Origin: Grimontia celer
GTDB taxonomy: Bacteria; Pseudomonadota; Gammaproteobacteria; Enterobacterales; Vibrionaceae
Assembly: GCF_900055185.1 (NCBI RefSeq)
Contig: NZ_FIZX01000001.1
Coordinates: 806,001-870,000, forward strand
Length of the DNA stretch: 64,000 nt
Reading direction: 5' to 3'
In this document: in pieces, positions 44,260 to 53,899 of the stretch
Layout of the letters: each line of letters starts with the position of its first letter
How positions within the stretch are numbered: the first letter of the stretch is position 1
Notes under the pieces: model-generated
Told to the model about the DNA's origin: nothing
Databases searched by the model: none
Seen by the model: only the letters and a program-made list of their open reading frames with translations
Made by a program: the position numbers and the translations under genes

Positions 44260-44521
44260 TACCCAAACAACCTGAAGATGCTCGCATTCAGAGGTCATCA
44301 ATGCGTTCAATTCGAGGCAATTTACACGAGGAATAGTCGTTCTATTTCCGTGGAATTTAACGAAGAAGTGGGCGCATTGAGGCCCTCCCTTCGGGCGAGT
44401 TGACTGACGCCGTGCTCGTTGTTGTTCCTTTTTGATGGAGGTGACTACACCTACAAAGGAATGCCGCGATCACAACGCCAGTCAATCTCGCTGAATCCTG
44501 CATCTTCAGGTTGTTTGGGTA
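44260..44521. mobile_element. MITE-like element with 22-bp terminal inverted repeats
   Basis: The 262-bp element starts with TACCCAAACAACCTGAAG (44260 on) and ends with its exact complement; the arms (44260-44281 and 44500-44521) are perfect over 22 bp. The inside continues with partial complementarity (ATTCAG near each arm). There is no open frame that could encode a transposase. Both ends have TA, so a TA target may have been used. The right end lies five bases from the uraH stop. The structure fits a miniature inverted-repeat element or a species-specific intergenic repeat; copies elsewhere in the genome could not be checked. Confidence 0.75.
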
Positions 44522-44525
44522 TCTT

Positions 44526-44879
44526 TTAACTTCCGCGATACGTCGAATAACCATAAGGGGAAACAAGCAGCGGGACGTGATAGTGCTGATTGTGGTCAGA
44601 AACGCCAAACCGAATCACGATTTCGTCAAGAAAAGGCAAAGTTTCCAATGGCGTATTGGTATTTCGGAAGTAAGAAGCGGTCGCGAATACAAGCTGATAT
44701 TGACCGGAAGTGAGTAACCCTTCCTCAATAAGCGGAGAGTCTGTTCTGCCATCATTATTGGTGATGGTGGTGGCCAGCGGGTGAAGGCCTTCTTCGTCAA
44801 TGCGATAAAGTGATACTTTTACACCATTGGCGGGTTTCCCTCGCGCGGTGTCCAGAACATGCGTCGTCAGTTTTCCCAT
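44526..44879 (-). CDS. uraH: 5-hydroxyisourate hydrolase (transthyretin-like)
   Basis: The 117-residue protein hydrolyses 5-hydroxyisourate, a step of urate breakdown. It has the N-terminal T-T-H-V-L-D-T-A-x-G-x-P-A motif, the middle D-G-R-T-D-S-P-L, the H-Y-H-V-P-L-L-V-S-P-Y-G-Y-S-T-Y-R-G-S end (the diagnostic Y-R-G-S tail). The first residues show no signal peptide, so it is cytoplasmic. No urate oxidase or OHCU decarboxylase is near. Confidence 0.93.
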   Translation of the reverse strand: MGKLTTHVLDTARGKPANGVKVSLYRIDEEGLHPLATTITNNDGRTDSPLIEEGLLTSGQYQLVFATASYFRNTNTPLETLPFLDEIVIRFGVSDHNQHYHVPLLVSPYGYSTYRGS

Positions 44880-45063
44880 TTATTCACCCCAGTGTGAGAC
44901 GTCGACTTTCTGCTGTGATACGAGAGCGACCTGAAGAGGTCTTAACAAAAAATTAGCATTTGATGCGTCAATATCCCAACGCGAAGTGACAAAAGTTTGA
45001 GCAAGCGCTGAATGCGTTTGAGTTTTCGATATTTTTGAGGGGGAGGGCAAATTTTTAAGAGGG

Positions 45064-45090
45064 AAAACCGGGCCACGATAGCCCGGTTTT
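45064..45090 (-). terminator. Terminator of the MFS gene
   Basis: AAAACCGGGC (45064-45073) and GCCCGGTTTT (45081-45090) form a 10-bp stem with a 7-nt loop, just past the stop of the MFS gene at 45094. T-runs extend the stem on both sides. Confidence 0.75.
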
Positions 45091-45093
45091 TTA

Positions 45094-46305
45094 TTAAGCA
45101 CTTTGCAATGTTGGACGAGTGACTGGTTTGTCATTTATCGGTAAGTGGATAAGCGCCGCTGCCAATGCCAAAACAACGGTTGTCCACCAGATTGGCTCGT
45201 AAGATCCATAGTAGTCGAACACACGTCCGCCAACCCATGCGCCAATGAAACTGCCTATTTGGTGAGTGAAGAATACTAGGCCATAAAGCGTCGACATGTA
45301 GCGTGGACCGAAAATCTGACGCACTAAACCGGATGTCAATGGCACAGTTCCTAACCAGCAGAACCCAATGGCTGCACCAAAAATAGTGGCTGTATTCGTG
45401 GTTAAAGGCACAGTAATAAACAGAGTCAGTACCACTGAGCGCATCATGTAAAGAGAAGTCATCACATAGCGCTTGTTAAATCTGTCACCCATTAAGCCCC
45501 AGAAATAAGAGCCAAAGATATTGAAGATGCCGACATACGCCAGTGCCATAGCAGCAGTGTTTCCTGGCAAACCTTTGTCTGCGATATAGCTCGGTAGGTG
45601 TGTCGCGATAAACATCACCTGAAAACCACAGACAAAGAAACCCGCATGGATAAGCCAATAACCCGGATGACGGAATGCTTCTGCCATGGCCTCTTTAAGC
45701 GTTTGCTCTTGTTCAGCTTGCCCACTTGCTGAAGAGGAAGGATTCGCAGTTTTCATGAAAACCGCAAAAGCGATCATCAGGGTACAGAACATTGCAAACA
45801 CCTGCATGGCAGTCTGCCAGTCGTAGTTTGCTAGCAGCGACTGAGCTCCTGGGATCACAGCGAACATACCGAATGAACCCATGGCTGCTGTCAAACCAAA
45901 CGCTTTAGCCGTGTGCTCCGCGGGCACGACTTTGGCGACAGCACCCAAAACGATGACGTAGCTGGTTGCGCTCAAACCCAAACCAATCAACACACCCATA
46001 GAGATGTAGAGCACACCGGTACCGGTCGCGATTGAAGTGAGGTAAAGACCGAATGCATAAGCAACGCCACCCATGGTGATAATGCGTTTTGCACCAAATC
46101 TATCCGCCGCCATGCCCACGAAAGGTTGGAAAAGTCCAAACAAAAGGTTTTGAAGAGCAATAGCAAGGCTGAAAAATTCACGACCTGACTGGAAGGTGTC
46201 AGTGATAGGCATCATGAAGATACCGAATGATTGCCTGATCCCTAGGCTGATAATCAAAATCCCTATCCCCAGCCATACAAGCAGCGGGAAGCGGAAAATA
46301 CTCAT
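45094..46305 (-). CDS. MFS transporter (monocarboxylate/oxalate-like)
   Basis: The 403-residue inner-membrane protein has twelve helices. The D-R-F-G-A-K-R loop after helix 2 and G-D-R-F-N-K-R between helices 8 and 9 are MFS signature loops. The start G-I-R-Q-S-F-G-I-F-M resembles carboxylate transporters (OFA/MCT-like MFS). The substrate is unknown. A possible small gene lies 14 bases upstream on the same strand. Confidence 0.8.
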   Translation of the reverse strand: MSIFRFPLLVWLGIGILIISLGIRQSFGIFMMPITDTFQSGREFFSLAIALQNLLFGLFQPFVGMAADRFGAKRIITMGGVAYAFGLYLTSIATGTGVLYISMGVLIGLGLSATSYVIVLGAVAKVVPAEHTAKAFGLTAAMGSFGMFAVIPGAQSLLANYDWQTAMQVFAMFCTLMIAFAVFMKTANPSSSASGQAEQEQTLKEAMAEAFRHPGYWLIHAGFFVCGFQVMFIATHLPSYIADKGLPGNTAAMALAYVGIFNIFGSYFWGLMGDRFNKRYVMTSLYMMRSVVLTLFITVPLTTNTATIFGAAIGFCWLGTVPLTSGLVRQIFGPRYMSTLYGLVFFTHQIGSFIGAWVGGRVFDYYGSYEPIWWTTVVLALAAALIHLPINDKPVTRPTLQSA

Positions 46306-46319
46306 TAAGTTACCTTTGT

Positions 46320-46508
46320 TTACTGTGTTATGTGGGACCCGTGGGTCTGATTTTCGTTATTCATTTGGTGGTGTTGATGGCAACCACCGTCCACGGCGTA
46401 ATCAGCAAAAGCGCGCTGCAATGGCGTGCAATGTTGAACACCGACCAGGGTGACAGTCAGTACCAGTAACCATCTGACAAGCTGGGCAAAAAGTGATTGT
46501 GAAAACAT
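46320..46508 (-). CDS. Possible small membrane protein with a His-rich end
   Basis: A 62-codon frame just before the MFS gene (14 bases). A good ribosome site TGAGGCACC precedes the ATG. The product would have one hydrophobic helix (about residues 8-25) and a polar end with several His (H-Q-H-H-Q and H-G-S-H). I do not recognise a family, so the call rests on the ribosome site, the position and the helix. Confidence 0.35.
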   Translation of the reverse strand: MFSQSLFAQLVRWLLVLTVTLVGVQHCTPLQRAFADYAVDGGCHQHHQMNNENQTHGSHITQ

Positions 46509-46588
46509 GGTGCCTCAAAGCGGAACCCAAAAGAGCGCGTAGGGTAGGGAGAATCAGGACATGAAGCAAATGAATTAGATGCAAACAA

Positions 46589-46609
46589 GCCATGCGTAAA
46601 ACGCATGGC
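46589..46609 (-). terminator. Terminator of the sulfotransferase gene
   Basis: GCCATGCGT (46589-46597) and ACGCATGGC (46601-46609) form a 9-bp stem with a 3-nt loop. On the minus strand TTGTTTGC follows. Confidence 0.65.
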
Positions 46610-46639
46610 CTATAAAACCTTAAAACATCAGGGAAGCAG

Positions 46640-47524
46640 TTAAGTCGCCGGACACCAGGTATAAACCGTGTTTACATCGGTGGCTGGCATTTTCAATACC
46701 TTGTTGCTGCATCGAATTTCGTTTTGTTTTAACGCGGCGTTCACCGTTTCATTGGCGGGTAGCTCTGCGAAGTCGAGGATTTTCTCTATCACCCGCTCTG
46801 GTGTGGCGACAAAATCCTCATAATTTACAGACAGCATGTTCAAATCCAGTTCAGTGGCTTCTAGTTTGGCCGTTTGAATCAGTTTATTGAGTTGGAATGC
46901 GGTTCCCGCAACAGCATGACCGCGTAAGCGATCGTATTGCGCGAGCTCCTGCAAGGAGTAAGCACCCCGCCACCACAATAGGTTTTTGCCTTGATACTCC
47001 CATTCCTCTGTTGAAATCATGGAATGCACTGTCGACGCGGGGTCGCGACTAATATGTACAAACTTGGCATCCGGAAAAAGGCTGTTCAGGTAGCAAAGGC
47101 GTGAAGGGCCAGTAAATCGCAACGCAAGACGGCTTCGGCTAGAGAGTTCAATGCGCCGGCTAAGGATTTCCCTGATGGAAGATATTTCTACTGGAGTGGC
47201 ATGTTTACCTCGGGCGAAACCGCGGTAAAAATCAATTTCTTCACGGGTATAGTCATCCCAGAAATTCATTGCTTCTGACGGCGCAGGGGAAAACTCTCGC
47301 GCCAGCGATCCCAAAAACGAGTTGTTCTGCAGCGCTTTGTTTCGAAATGCACATTTGCGTTTGAAAAGGCGATGCTGAAAATCAGATTTAGGGTGTTTCT
47401 CAAAGCTCTCATCAAGCCAACAGATCTGATCGTGGTGCATCACGATATCGGAGATGAGCGTCACTCCCGAGCGAGGTGGGCCCACAAAGATCAATGGTTG
47501 GTTTAAGTTTGAGGCTCTGTTCAT
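46640..47524 (-). CDS. Sulfotransferase-family protein
   Basis: The 294-residue cytosolic protein has the PAPS-binding 5'-loop of sulfotransferases in V-G-P-P-R-S-G-V-T-L-I at about residues 14-24 and the 3'-phosphate motif in V-H-I-S-R-D-P-A-S-T-V-H-S at about 158-170. It transfers sulfate from PAPS to a small acceptor that cannot be named. It stands alone on the minus strand between a terminator and the diguanylate cyclase gene. Confidence 0.8.
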   Translation of the reverse strand: MNRASNLNQPLIFVGPPRSGVTLISDIVMHHDQICWLDESFEKHPKSDFQHRLFKRKCAFRNKALQNNSFLGSLAREFSPAPSEAMNFWDDYTREEIDFYRGFARGKHATPVEISSIREILSRRIELSSRSRLALRFTGPSRLCYLNSLFPDAKFVHISRDPASTVHSMISTEEWEYQGKNLLWWRGAYSLQELAQYDRLRGHAVAGTAFQLNKLIQTAKLEATELDLNMLSVNYEDFVATPERVIEKILDFAELPANETVNAALKQNEIRCSNKVLKMPATDVNTVYTWCPAT

Positions 47525-47664
47525 ATCAACACTCCTTCTGATTTATATGCATCAAGGAGCAATTAAAGTGCCAAAGTGATTAACCCATTAATTCATAGGG
47601 ATAAAACGGTATGAAGTACGGGGTATCATCTTGGATTGCAAAATGAAAATGCGAAACACGAATA

Positions 47665-49374
47665 TCAGTTAGGGCTTTCAATATCGCGAATGTTGGCATC
47701 TCGGTAAAAAGTTGACGTTCGGTTTCGTCCTTGGTTTTTAGAGCGGTACATGGCGGTGTCTACGCGTGTGACAACAGTTTTCTCATCGTCGCCTTTTTCA
47801 AATTCGGTCACGCCAAGGCTGATAGTCACATGGGGAAAGCCATCAAAGTTGTCTTTTGCCACTTCTAGCCTCATCCGTTCCGCCAGACAAACGGCATCGC
47901 TACCGTGTGTATGCGGCAGCAAAGCGATGAACTCCTCGCCGCCCCATCGACAGAAAACATCTTCAGAGCGGAGAAGATTACGAATCAGGTAAGCGATACG
48001 TTTCAGTATTTCGTCGCCAGTAAAATGTCCGGCTTCATCGTTCACTCTCTTGAAGTGGTCAATATCGAACAGAATGACTGAGAACGGTTCGTTATAACGC
48101 TTGAAGCGATTGATTTGGGCGTCGATATGTTCATTAAAAGCACGACGGTTAAGTAGATGAGTCAGCTCATCAACGGAGGCGAGTGAACGGAATTTGGCAT
48201 TGCTCCGTGTAATGTCGGTAACATGCTGCTTCAGTTCTTTTTCTAGTGTTTGGCTGGCACCAAGCTCAGAGGCCATTTCATTAATCGTCTTTGCTAGCAC
48301 GCCTAGCTCATCTGAGCGATTAATATCGCTTCTCGCATCAAGGTCACCTTGGCCTATCCGAAAGGCCACATTGGTAAGCGTGCTGATGTCGTTACCTGTT
48401 TGCCGCAACAATCCGACAATAACGATAAACGCCACCGTAATAAACAAAGCGGAATAGAGCACGAAGCCGAGGTTGTTTTCGTTTTGGAAGTGGTTAATAA
48501 GCGTTATTGGCTCGCTGACAACGAAGATATGGGGAGCAGAAAAATAATTGGCGCTGGCAGTGTTGGAATGATCATCTTTAGCATGATTGGCTAGCTTGAG
48601 CGTTGTCATACCCACTAAGTGATTGGGGAGCTTGGTGGTGTTGGTGCCATTGATAATGCCATTATCAAATGCTTCGAGTATTTCCAAGTAGTACTCTCGA
48701 CCGATAGGGGATTTAGCAAAGTAAACTTCCCCATTGTGATTCATGAGTAACGCATTGACGCCATCATGCAGATTATCGAAAAAACCTTCATGGTGGCGGA
48801 AGGTCTGGGAAAGGTTCAGGTTCAACCTAAGTGCGCCAATCGTCGCGCCTTCCTGTTTGATAGGTTGGGTAATTCCCAATATGTAATCAGTGTTTGAATG
48901 GAACTTGGGAGAGGTGAATATCAGGCTGTGTTCCCCATTAAGTGCTTTCTGCCACCAAGGTTCCTGTTTGACACTGTCTGAATCTCGCTGGATGGTTTGA
49001 GCGACAATATTGCCGTGCTTATCGGATACTAGGATTTCCTGATAGACACCAGCTCGAATGTTTTTTGAAAAGTGGATAAGAAAGTCTGACGCTGCCTTTT
49101 TGTTTATTTCAGATTGTTTATTGGGAGGGGTATTGGCATCTCGCAATACGTGGATCAAATAATGGTTTGTTGCGAGCAGTTGACCAATTTCTGTCTCTGT
49201 ATTGATCACCGCTTGAAAGTGATGTGCAAATTCCGAAGACTCTTTTGCAAGAACACTTAAGTGCTCGCTTTCGATAAGCGCGCTATCGGATAGCCGTTTC
49301 ATGACGACCATGGGCACGACCGTCAGTAGGCAGAATATTGCAATGCTAATCACTGCTTTGGTATGCAGCTTCAT
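47665..49374 (-). CDS. Membrane diguanylate cyclase
   Basis: The 569-residue protein makes cyclic di-GMP. A membrane helix at about 7-26 is followed by a large periplasmic double-Cache-like sensor part (about 30-290), a second helix (about 295-318), a HAMP linker (about 320-375) and a GGDEF domain (about 405-560). The active-site motif is G-G-E-E-F at residues 478-482. The inhibitory I-site R-S-E-D at 469-472 is in the right place, so feedback control is expected. The ligand is unknown. Confidence 0.88.
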   Translation of the reverse strand: MKLHTKAVISIAIFCLLTVVPMVVMKRLSDSALIESEHLSVLAKESSEFAHHFQAVINTETEIGQLLATNHYLIHVLRDANTPPNKQSEINKKAASDFLIHFSKNIRAGVYQEILVSDKHGNIVAQTIQRDSDSVKQEPWWQKALNGEHSLIFTSPKFHSNTDYILGITQPIKQEGATIGALRLNLNLSQTFRHHEGFFDNLHDGVNALLMNHNGEVYFAKSPIGREYYLEILEAFDNGIINGTNTTKLPNHLVGMTTLKLANHAKDDHSNTASANYFSAPHIFVVSEPITLINHFQNENNLGFVLYSALFITVAFIVIVGLLRQTGNDISTLTNVAFRIGQGDLDARSDINRSDELGVLAKTINEMASELGASQTLEKELKQHVTDITRSNAKFRSLASVDELTHLLNRRAFNEHIDAQINRFKRYNEPFSVILFDIDHFKRVNDEAGHFTGDEILKRIAYLIRNLLRSEDVFCRWGGEEFIALLPHTHGSDAVCLAERMRLEVAKDNFDGFPHVTISLGVTEFEKGDDEKTVVTRVDTAMYRSKNQGRNRTSTFYRDANIRDIESPN

Positions 49375-49562
49375 AGCGTCGAATCCAAAAACATAATACT
49401 AGATCGCGCTGTTGTCATTGATATTGTAAATATGAAACCATTTTCTCATTAACCTCAATTGTAGTGGGGAATAAGAAAATAGACGCATAAAGTTCAGCCG
49501 CATTGAGATGCGGCTGTCAAAGTAGCGAGTTACGTGGTTATGTTGGGGGGCCGCTGATTGCT

Positions 49563-50279
49563 TTAGCGGTTTTGAATCTGACAGAAATGGAAAATCAGTG
49601 AAATAGCTTGTTCACGATCGCCTTCACCTAAAGTCTCCAGTGAATTGATGGCGTTATTAACGACCTCATGACCTGCTTTTTCACGCAAACGCTCTATTAA
49701 CTGGGTGAGAAACTCAGGTGTGAATTCTGGGTGGCATTGCATCGTCAGGGCTGTCTGTGATTTCTGAGTGATAGCGATAGGGCAGAAATCGGACCCTGCT
49801 ATCACGTCAAACCCGCTTGCCGGAGAAAGAACCTGATCTTGGTGACAAGCAATCAAGTTTAGTGTGTGGGAGAGCACCACGCCCGACGCTGCAGACTGGG
49901 AGTTCGTTTCGATAGGATAAACGCCCATGCCCCAACCTTTATCAGACTTCTCAACACGTCCTCCCAATGCATAATGAATAAGCTGGTGCCCGAAACAAAC
50001 GCCAATCATGGGCAGATTGGCTTCATCACAATCACGGACAAACTGGGCGACAATTTCAATCCAAGGGTCTGTGTCGTAAACGCCCCATTTACTGCCTGTT
50101 ACCAACCAGATATCACAATCGCTTGGCGAGGAAGGGTACTCTTCCTCATGGCAACGGTAACTTTTGAACGTTGATATGCTGCTGCCCTCAAACATGCGCT
50201 TGAATGCATCATCATAGTGCCCGTACTTTGGGATGGAATCAGGGTAATGATCGTCGCAGAGTAAAATGCCCAGCTTCAT
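49563..50279 (-). CDS. Class I glutamine amidotransferase-like protein
   Basis: The 238-residue cytosolic protein has the GATase1 fold with a nucleophilic Cys in G-V-C-F-G-H-Q-L-I (about residue 95) and the His/Glu of M-Q-C-H-P-E-F (about 190-196). No synthetase domain is attached, so it belongs to the free-standing GMP-synthase-like group. The substrate might be a gamma-glutamyl compound or another amide. It stands alone between noncoding stretches. Confidence 0.75.
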   Translation of the reverse strand: MKLGILLCDDHYPDSIPKYGHYDDAFKRMFEGSSISTFKSYRCHEEEYPSSPSDCDIWLVTGSKWGVYDTDPWIEIVAQFVRDCDEANLPMIGVCFGHQLIHYALGGRVEKSDKGWGMGVYPIETNSQSAASGVVLSHTLNLIACHQDQVLSPASGFDVIAGSDFCPIAITQKSQTALTMQCHPEFTPEFLTQLIERLREKAGHEVVNNAINSLETLGEGDREQAISLIFHFCQIQNR

Positions 50280-50707
50280 GTCGAGAATGCACTCCTTGCA
50301 AGGTTTGTGTGACTGTGAAGACTTACTGGAAAAGTGAACCTAAAAGACAGATTTCACCAACTAAATGTGTAAGTAAACGATAATGAAAGACCTAAAAAAG
50401 CATAAAATATGCCGATTAAGAATATCTGGGTGTCGCGCTTTTTAGATATTTGGGTAGAAAATTGAAAATTGGTTGCACGGCGTAACTTTTTGTACTCAAT
50501 AGAAAATTTTCTGCCAATTCGTCAACAAAGACTAATTTAAGACACCATGCTGTTTAAATTATGACTGATTAGCTATAAAAACATGCTCTCTTACACAGAA
50601 TCAATGTGTTCGCTCTTTTATTGTTGGGTTAAACTCAAGTAAGATGCATCGAAAGTCGAGCGCCATCCCGGCGCATGGCGAGCCAAAATCATAGTGGAGA
50701 AACAAGC
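50280..50707. other. Intergenic stretch upstream of uvrY
   Basis: About 430 AT-rich bases between divergent genes; it must contain the promoters of both. A short hairpin can form around 50663-50682 (CGCCAT with ATGGCG), 26 bases before the uvrY start codon. No gene is evident. Confidence 0.4.
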
Positions 50708-51352
50708 TTGATTAGTGTTTTCCTTGTAGATGATCACGAGCTGGTTCGCACAGGGATACGCCGTCTTCTTGAAGACGAGCGTGGTGTTAAAGTGGTAGGG
50801 GAAGCCGAAAGCGGTGAGGAAGCAGTCAAGTGGTGTCGTAGCAATCATGCTGACATTATCTTGATGGACATGAACATGCCTGGTATTGGTGGTTTGGAAG
50901 CGACGCGAAAGCTCCTACGCTATAACCCAGACGCCAAGATTATTGTTCTGACAATTCATACAGAAAACCCATTTCCAACCAAAGTTATGCAAGCGGGCGC
51001 GGCTGGCTACCTAACCAAAGGTGCCGGAGCAAGCGAAATGGTTAACGCAATTCGTGCGGTGAATAGCGGTCAACGCTACATTTCACCAGAGATTGCGCAG
51101 CAAATGGCCTTGAGTCAGTTTTCTCCTGCGCAGGAGAACCCTTTCAAAAACCTTTCAGAGCGCGAGCTCCAAATCATGATGATGATTACGAAAGGGCAGA
51201 AAGTAACTGACATTTCAGAGCAGCTAAACCTGAGCCCGAAGACAGTCAACAGCTATCGTTACCGTCTGTTCAGTAAGTTAGGTATCAATGGTGACGTTGA
51301 ACTGACCCATCTTGCGATTCGTCATGGTATGCTAGACACAGAAACGCTTTAA
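50708..51352 (+). CDS. uvrY: Response regulator UvrY/VarA
   Basis: The 214-residue protein is the UvrY/VarA/GacA response regulator, which with sensor BarA/VarS activates the Csr regulatory RNAs. The receiver domain (1-120) has D8, D9 and the phospho-acceptor D54; the LuxR-type helix-turn-helix is at about 145-205 (S-E-R-E-L-Q and L-S-P-K-T-V-N-S-Y). Translation probably starts at TTG 50708, not at the ATG 11 codons upstream: GGAG lies eight bases before the TTG, and uvrY of E. coli also starts at UUG. It is followed by uvrC, 15 bases away, as in many gammaproteobacteria. Confidence 0.93.
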   Translation: MISVFLVDDHELVRTGIRRLLEDERGVKVVGEAESGEEAVKWCRSNHADIILMDMNMPGIGGLEATRKLLRYNPDAKIIVLTIHTENPFPTKVMQAGAAGYLTKGAGASEMVNAIRAVNSGQRYISPEIAQQMALSQFSPAQENPFKNLSERELQIMMMITKGQKVTDISEQLNLSPKTVNSYRYRLFSKLGINGDVELTHLAIRHGMLDTETL

Positions 51353-51367
51353 CTATTTCTGTTCGCT

Positions 51368-53194
51368 GTGTTTGATGCCAAAAATTTCCTAAAATCAGTC
51401 TCTGACAAACCCGGCGTCTATCGAATGATGGACGCTTCGGGTGAGATCATTTATGTCGGTAAAGCCAAATCTCTCAAGAAGCGGCTTTCCAGCTATTTCC
51501 GTACTAATGTCTCCGGTGAGAAGACTCGTGCGCTGGTGAAAAATATCGCCAACGTCGAAGTCACGATCACGCACAGCGAAACAGAAGCGCTGATCCTTGA
51601 ACACAATCTCATCAAGCAGCACCTACCGCGTTACAACGTGTTGTTGCGTGATGACAAGTCTTATCCGTATATCTTCCTTTCTGCGAGTAAACACCCGCGA
51701 ATTGCCGTGCACCGTGGCGCGAAAAAACGCAAAGGTGAGTACTTCGGTCCGTTTCCTGATGCAGGTGCGGTGCGCCAAAGTCTGTATTTGCTGCAGAAAA
51801 TTTTCCCAGTTCGCCAGTGCGAAGATTCCGTTTACGCCAACCGTACCCGCCCGTGTTTGATGTACCAAATCAAACGCTGTGCTGGCCCCTGTGTAAAGGG
51901 CATCATTCCCGATGAAGATTATGACGAGCTGGTGAACTTCACCCGTTTGTTCTTGCAAGGCAAAGACCGTCAGGTTATCGCTTCGCTGGTAGAGAAAATG
52001 GAGAACGCGAGCCAAGCATTGCTGTTTGAGAAAGCGGCAGAGTATCGCGACCAAATACAAGCCCTGCGCCGCGTTCAGGAGCAACAGTTTGTTTCGCAAG
52101 ACAGCGATGACGATCTTGATGCTATTGGTGTTTCTATTGAAAACGGTGTGGCCTGTATTCACGTACTTTTCCTGCGTCAGGGCAAAGTGCTTGGCAGCCG
52201 CAGCTATTTCCCGAAAATGCCAGCTGATACTGATGTGAATGAACTGGTTTCGAGCTTTATCGGTCAGTTTTATGTGAAACAGGCGGAAGGAAACACGATT
52301 CCTACCAGTATTCTGATTGGTCAGGACTTGGGTGACGAGCTGACCGATCTCGCAACCGCATTGTCCGACATTGCAGGCCGTAAAGTGAACCTGCAATGTA
52401 AACCACGAGGCGCCCGCGCCCGTTTCCTCAAGCTTGCCCAGACCAATGCGGCGACGGCGCTCACTAGCAAAATCAACCACAAGATGACCATTCACAACCG
52501 ATTCAGTGTGTTGTCAGAAGCACTGGAACTTGAATCGGTGAAGCGCATGGAATGTTTCGATATCAGCCACACCATGGGTGAGCAAACGGTCGCGTCATGC
52601 GTGGTTTTCAATCAGGATGGCCCTGTTAAACAAGAATACCGTCGCTATAACATCACCGGCATTACCGGTGGTGATGACTATGCGGCAATGGCGCAGGTGC
52701 TTGAGCGACGCTACAGCAAACAGGTCGACCCGGAAAAGATCCCGGACATCATTTTGATTGATGGTGGTAAGGGGCAACTGAACCGGGCGTGGGAAGTGGT
52801 GAAGCCGCTGCTTGCCGACTGGCCGAAGCATCCTATGTTGCTTGGCGTCGCAAAAGGGACAACGAGACGCCCTGGTCTCGAAACATTGATTAAAGTGACG
52901 GGGGAAGAGTTTTCTATGCCATCAGATTCTCCTGCGTTGCACCTTATTCAACATATTCGCGATGAAAGTCATAACCATGCCATTTCCGGTCACAGAGCGA
53001 AACGTGCAAAAGCGCGGAAGAGCAGCGTGTTGCAAGAAATTGAAGGGGTAGGGCCAAAGCGTCGTCAGGCGTTGCTCAAATACATGGGTGGAATTCAGGA
53101 ACTTAAGCGTGCTTCTGTAGAAGAAATCGCCAAAGTGCCGGGTATAAGTCGTGTTTTGGCTGAGAAGATTCATTCGTCATTGCAACAGCAATAA
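51368..53194 (+). CDS. uvrC: UvrABC excinuclease subunit C
   Basis: The 608-residue protein makes both incisions in nucleotide excision repair. It has a GIY-YIG domain at the start (G-V-Y-R-M and I-Y-V-G-K-A at about residues 16-35), a Cys-rich stretch (C-E-D, R-P-C-L, C-A-G-P-C), a UVR motif at about 205-240, the RNase-H-like domain with C-F-D-I-S-H-T and I-D-G-G-K-G-Q, and tandem helix-hairpin-helix motifs at the end. A GTG start fits the E. coli length (610). It is cotranscribed with uvrY and near pgsA. Confidence 0.96.
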   Translation: MFDAKNFLKSVSDKPGVYRMMDASGEIIYVGKAKSLKKRLSSYFRTNVSGEKTRALVKNIANVEVTITHSETEALILEHNLIKQHLPRYNVLLRDDKSYPYIFLSASKHPRIAVHRGAKKRKGEYFGPFPDAGAVRQSLYLLQKIFPVRQCEDSVYANRTRPCLMYQIKRCAGPCVKGIIPDEDYDELVNFTRLFLQGKDRQVIASLVEKMENASQALLFEKAAEYRDQIQALRRVQEQQFVSQDSDDDLDAIGVSIENGVACIHVLFLRQGKVLGSRSYFPKMPADTDVNELVSSFIGQFYVKQAEGNTIPTSILIGQDLGDELTDLATALSDIAGRKVNLQCKPRGARARFLKLAQTNAATALTSKINHKMTIHNRFSVLSEALELESVKRMECFDISHTMGEQTVASCVVFNQDGPVKQEYRRYNITGITGGDDYAAMAQVLERRYSKQVDPEKIPDIILIDGGKGQLNRAWEVVKPLLADWPKHPMLLGVAKGTTRRPGLETLIKVTGEEFSMPSDSPALHLIQHIRDESHNHAISGHRAKRAKARKSSVLQEIEGVGPKRRQALLKYMGGIQELKRASVEEIAKVPGISRVLAEKIHSSLQQQ

Positions 53195-53236
53195 CTTTCA
53201 AGCACCATAGGCCGTCACTCACAAAGTATTATAAGT

Positions 53237-53791
53237 ATGCGACTGAATATCCCCATTATCCTGACCCTTATACGCATCGCATTAATCCCTGTTTTTGTTA
53301 TCGCGTTCTATCTGCCTTATGAATGGTCAGCTTTCGCTGCTGCTCTGATTTTCGTTATCGCGGGTGCGACTGACTGGTTGGACGGTTACCTCGCTCGAAC
53401 CTTGGGTCAAACCACCCGTTTCGGTGCATTCCTGGACCCTGTAGCTGATAAAGTGATGGTGGCAATTGCGCTGGTGCTTATCGCTGAGCATTACAATTCT
53501 ATTTGGGTGACCATTCCTGCAGCGACGATGATTGCCCGCGAAGTCATTATTTCAGCTTTACGTGAATGGATGGCAGAGCTGGGTAAGCGCGCGAATGTGG
53601 CAGTTTCCTGGGTAGGTAAATTTAAAACTGCAGCACAAATGTTTGCTCTGACTATGCTTCTATGGCGAGACAGTGAGTGGGTGATTTACGTAGGTTATGC
53701 GGCGCTTTACATCGCGACAGCACTAACTTACTGGTCGATGTACCAATACCTGTTGGCAGCGAAAGACGATTTGCTGAATGCAGACGATTAA
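53237..53791 (+). CDS. pgsA: CDP-diacylglycerol-glycerol-3-phosphate phosphatidyltransferase
   Basis: PgsA makes phosphatidylglycerol phosphate, the first step to phosphatidylglycerol. The 184-residue inner-membrane protein has the CDP-alcohol phosphotransferase signature D-W-L-D-G-Y-L-A-R-x(8)-G-x-x-x-D-P-x-x-D at about residues 45-70. It follows uvrC at 42 bases; the same order is found in E. coli. A strong terminator ends the transcript. Confidence 0.95.
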   Translation: MRLNIPIILTLIRIALIPVFVIAFYLPYEWSAFAAALIFVIAGATDWLDGYLARTLGQTTRFGAFLDPVADKVMVAIALVLIAEHYNSIWVTIPAATMIAREVIISALREWMAELGKRANVAVSWVGKFKTAAQMFALTMLLWRDSEWVIYVGYAALYIATALTYWSMYQYLLAAKDDLLNADD

Positions 53792-53805
53792 TACTGAATT
53801 GAATG

Positions 53806-53831
53806 AAAAGGCCGCATCAGCGGCCTTTTTT
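53806..53831 (+). terminator. pgsA terminator
   Basis: AAAAGGCCGC (53806-53815) and GCGGCCTTTT (53820-53829) form a 10-bp stem with a 4-nt loop and a T-run to 53831. Confidence 0.9.
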
Positions 53832-53875
53832 GTGTCTGCAATTCTGCTACCGATTTGCGGATGCTTGATAAGAAA

Positions 53876-53899
53876 ATGCCCTGCTTAGTAGCAGGGCAT
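53876..53899 (-). terminator. Terminator of the phoPQ-like operon
   Basis: ATGCCCTGCT (53876-53885) and AGCAGGGCAT (53890-53899) form a 10-bp stem with a 4-nt loop. On the minus strand TTTTCTTATC follows. It is 53 bases past the stop of the sensor kinase gene. Confidence 0.75.

Noticed and set aside
44357-44608. 83-codon minus-strand frame in and beyond the MITE-like element
   Set aside because: It runs from the uraH end into the repeat; no ribosome site and no recognisable protein.
51623-52495. 290-codon frame on the minus strand inside uvrC
   Set aside because: It mirrors the conserved uvrC gene and has a random-looking composition; shadow of the coding strand.
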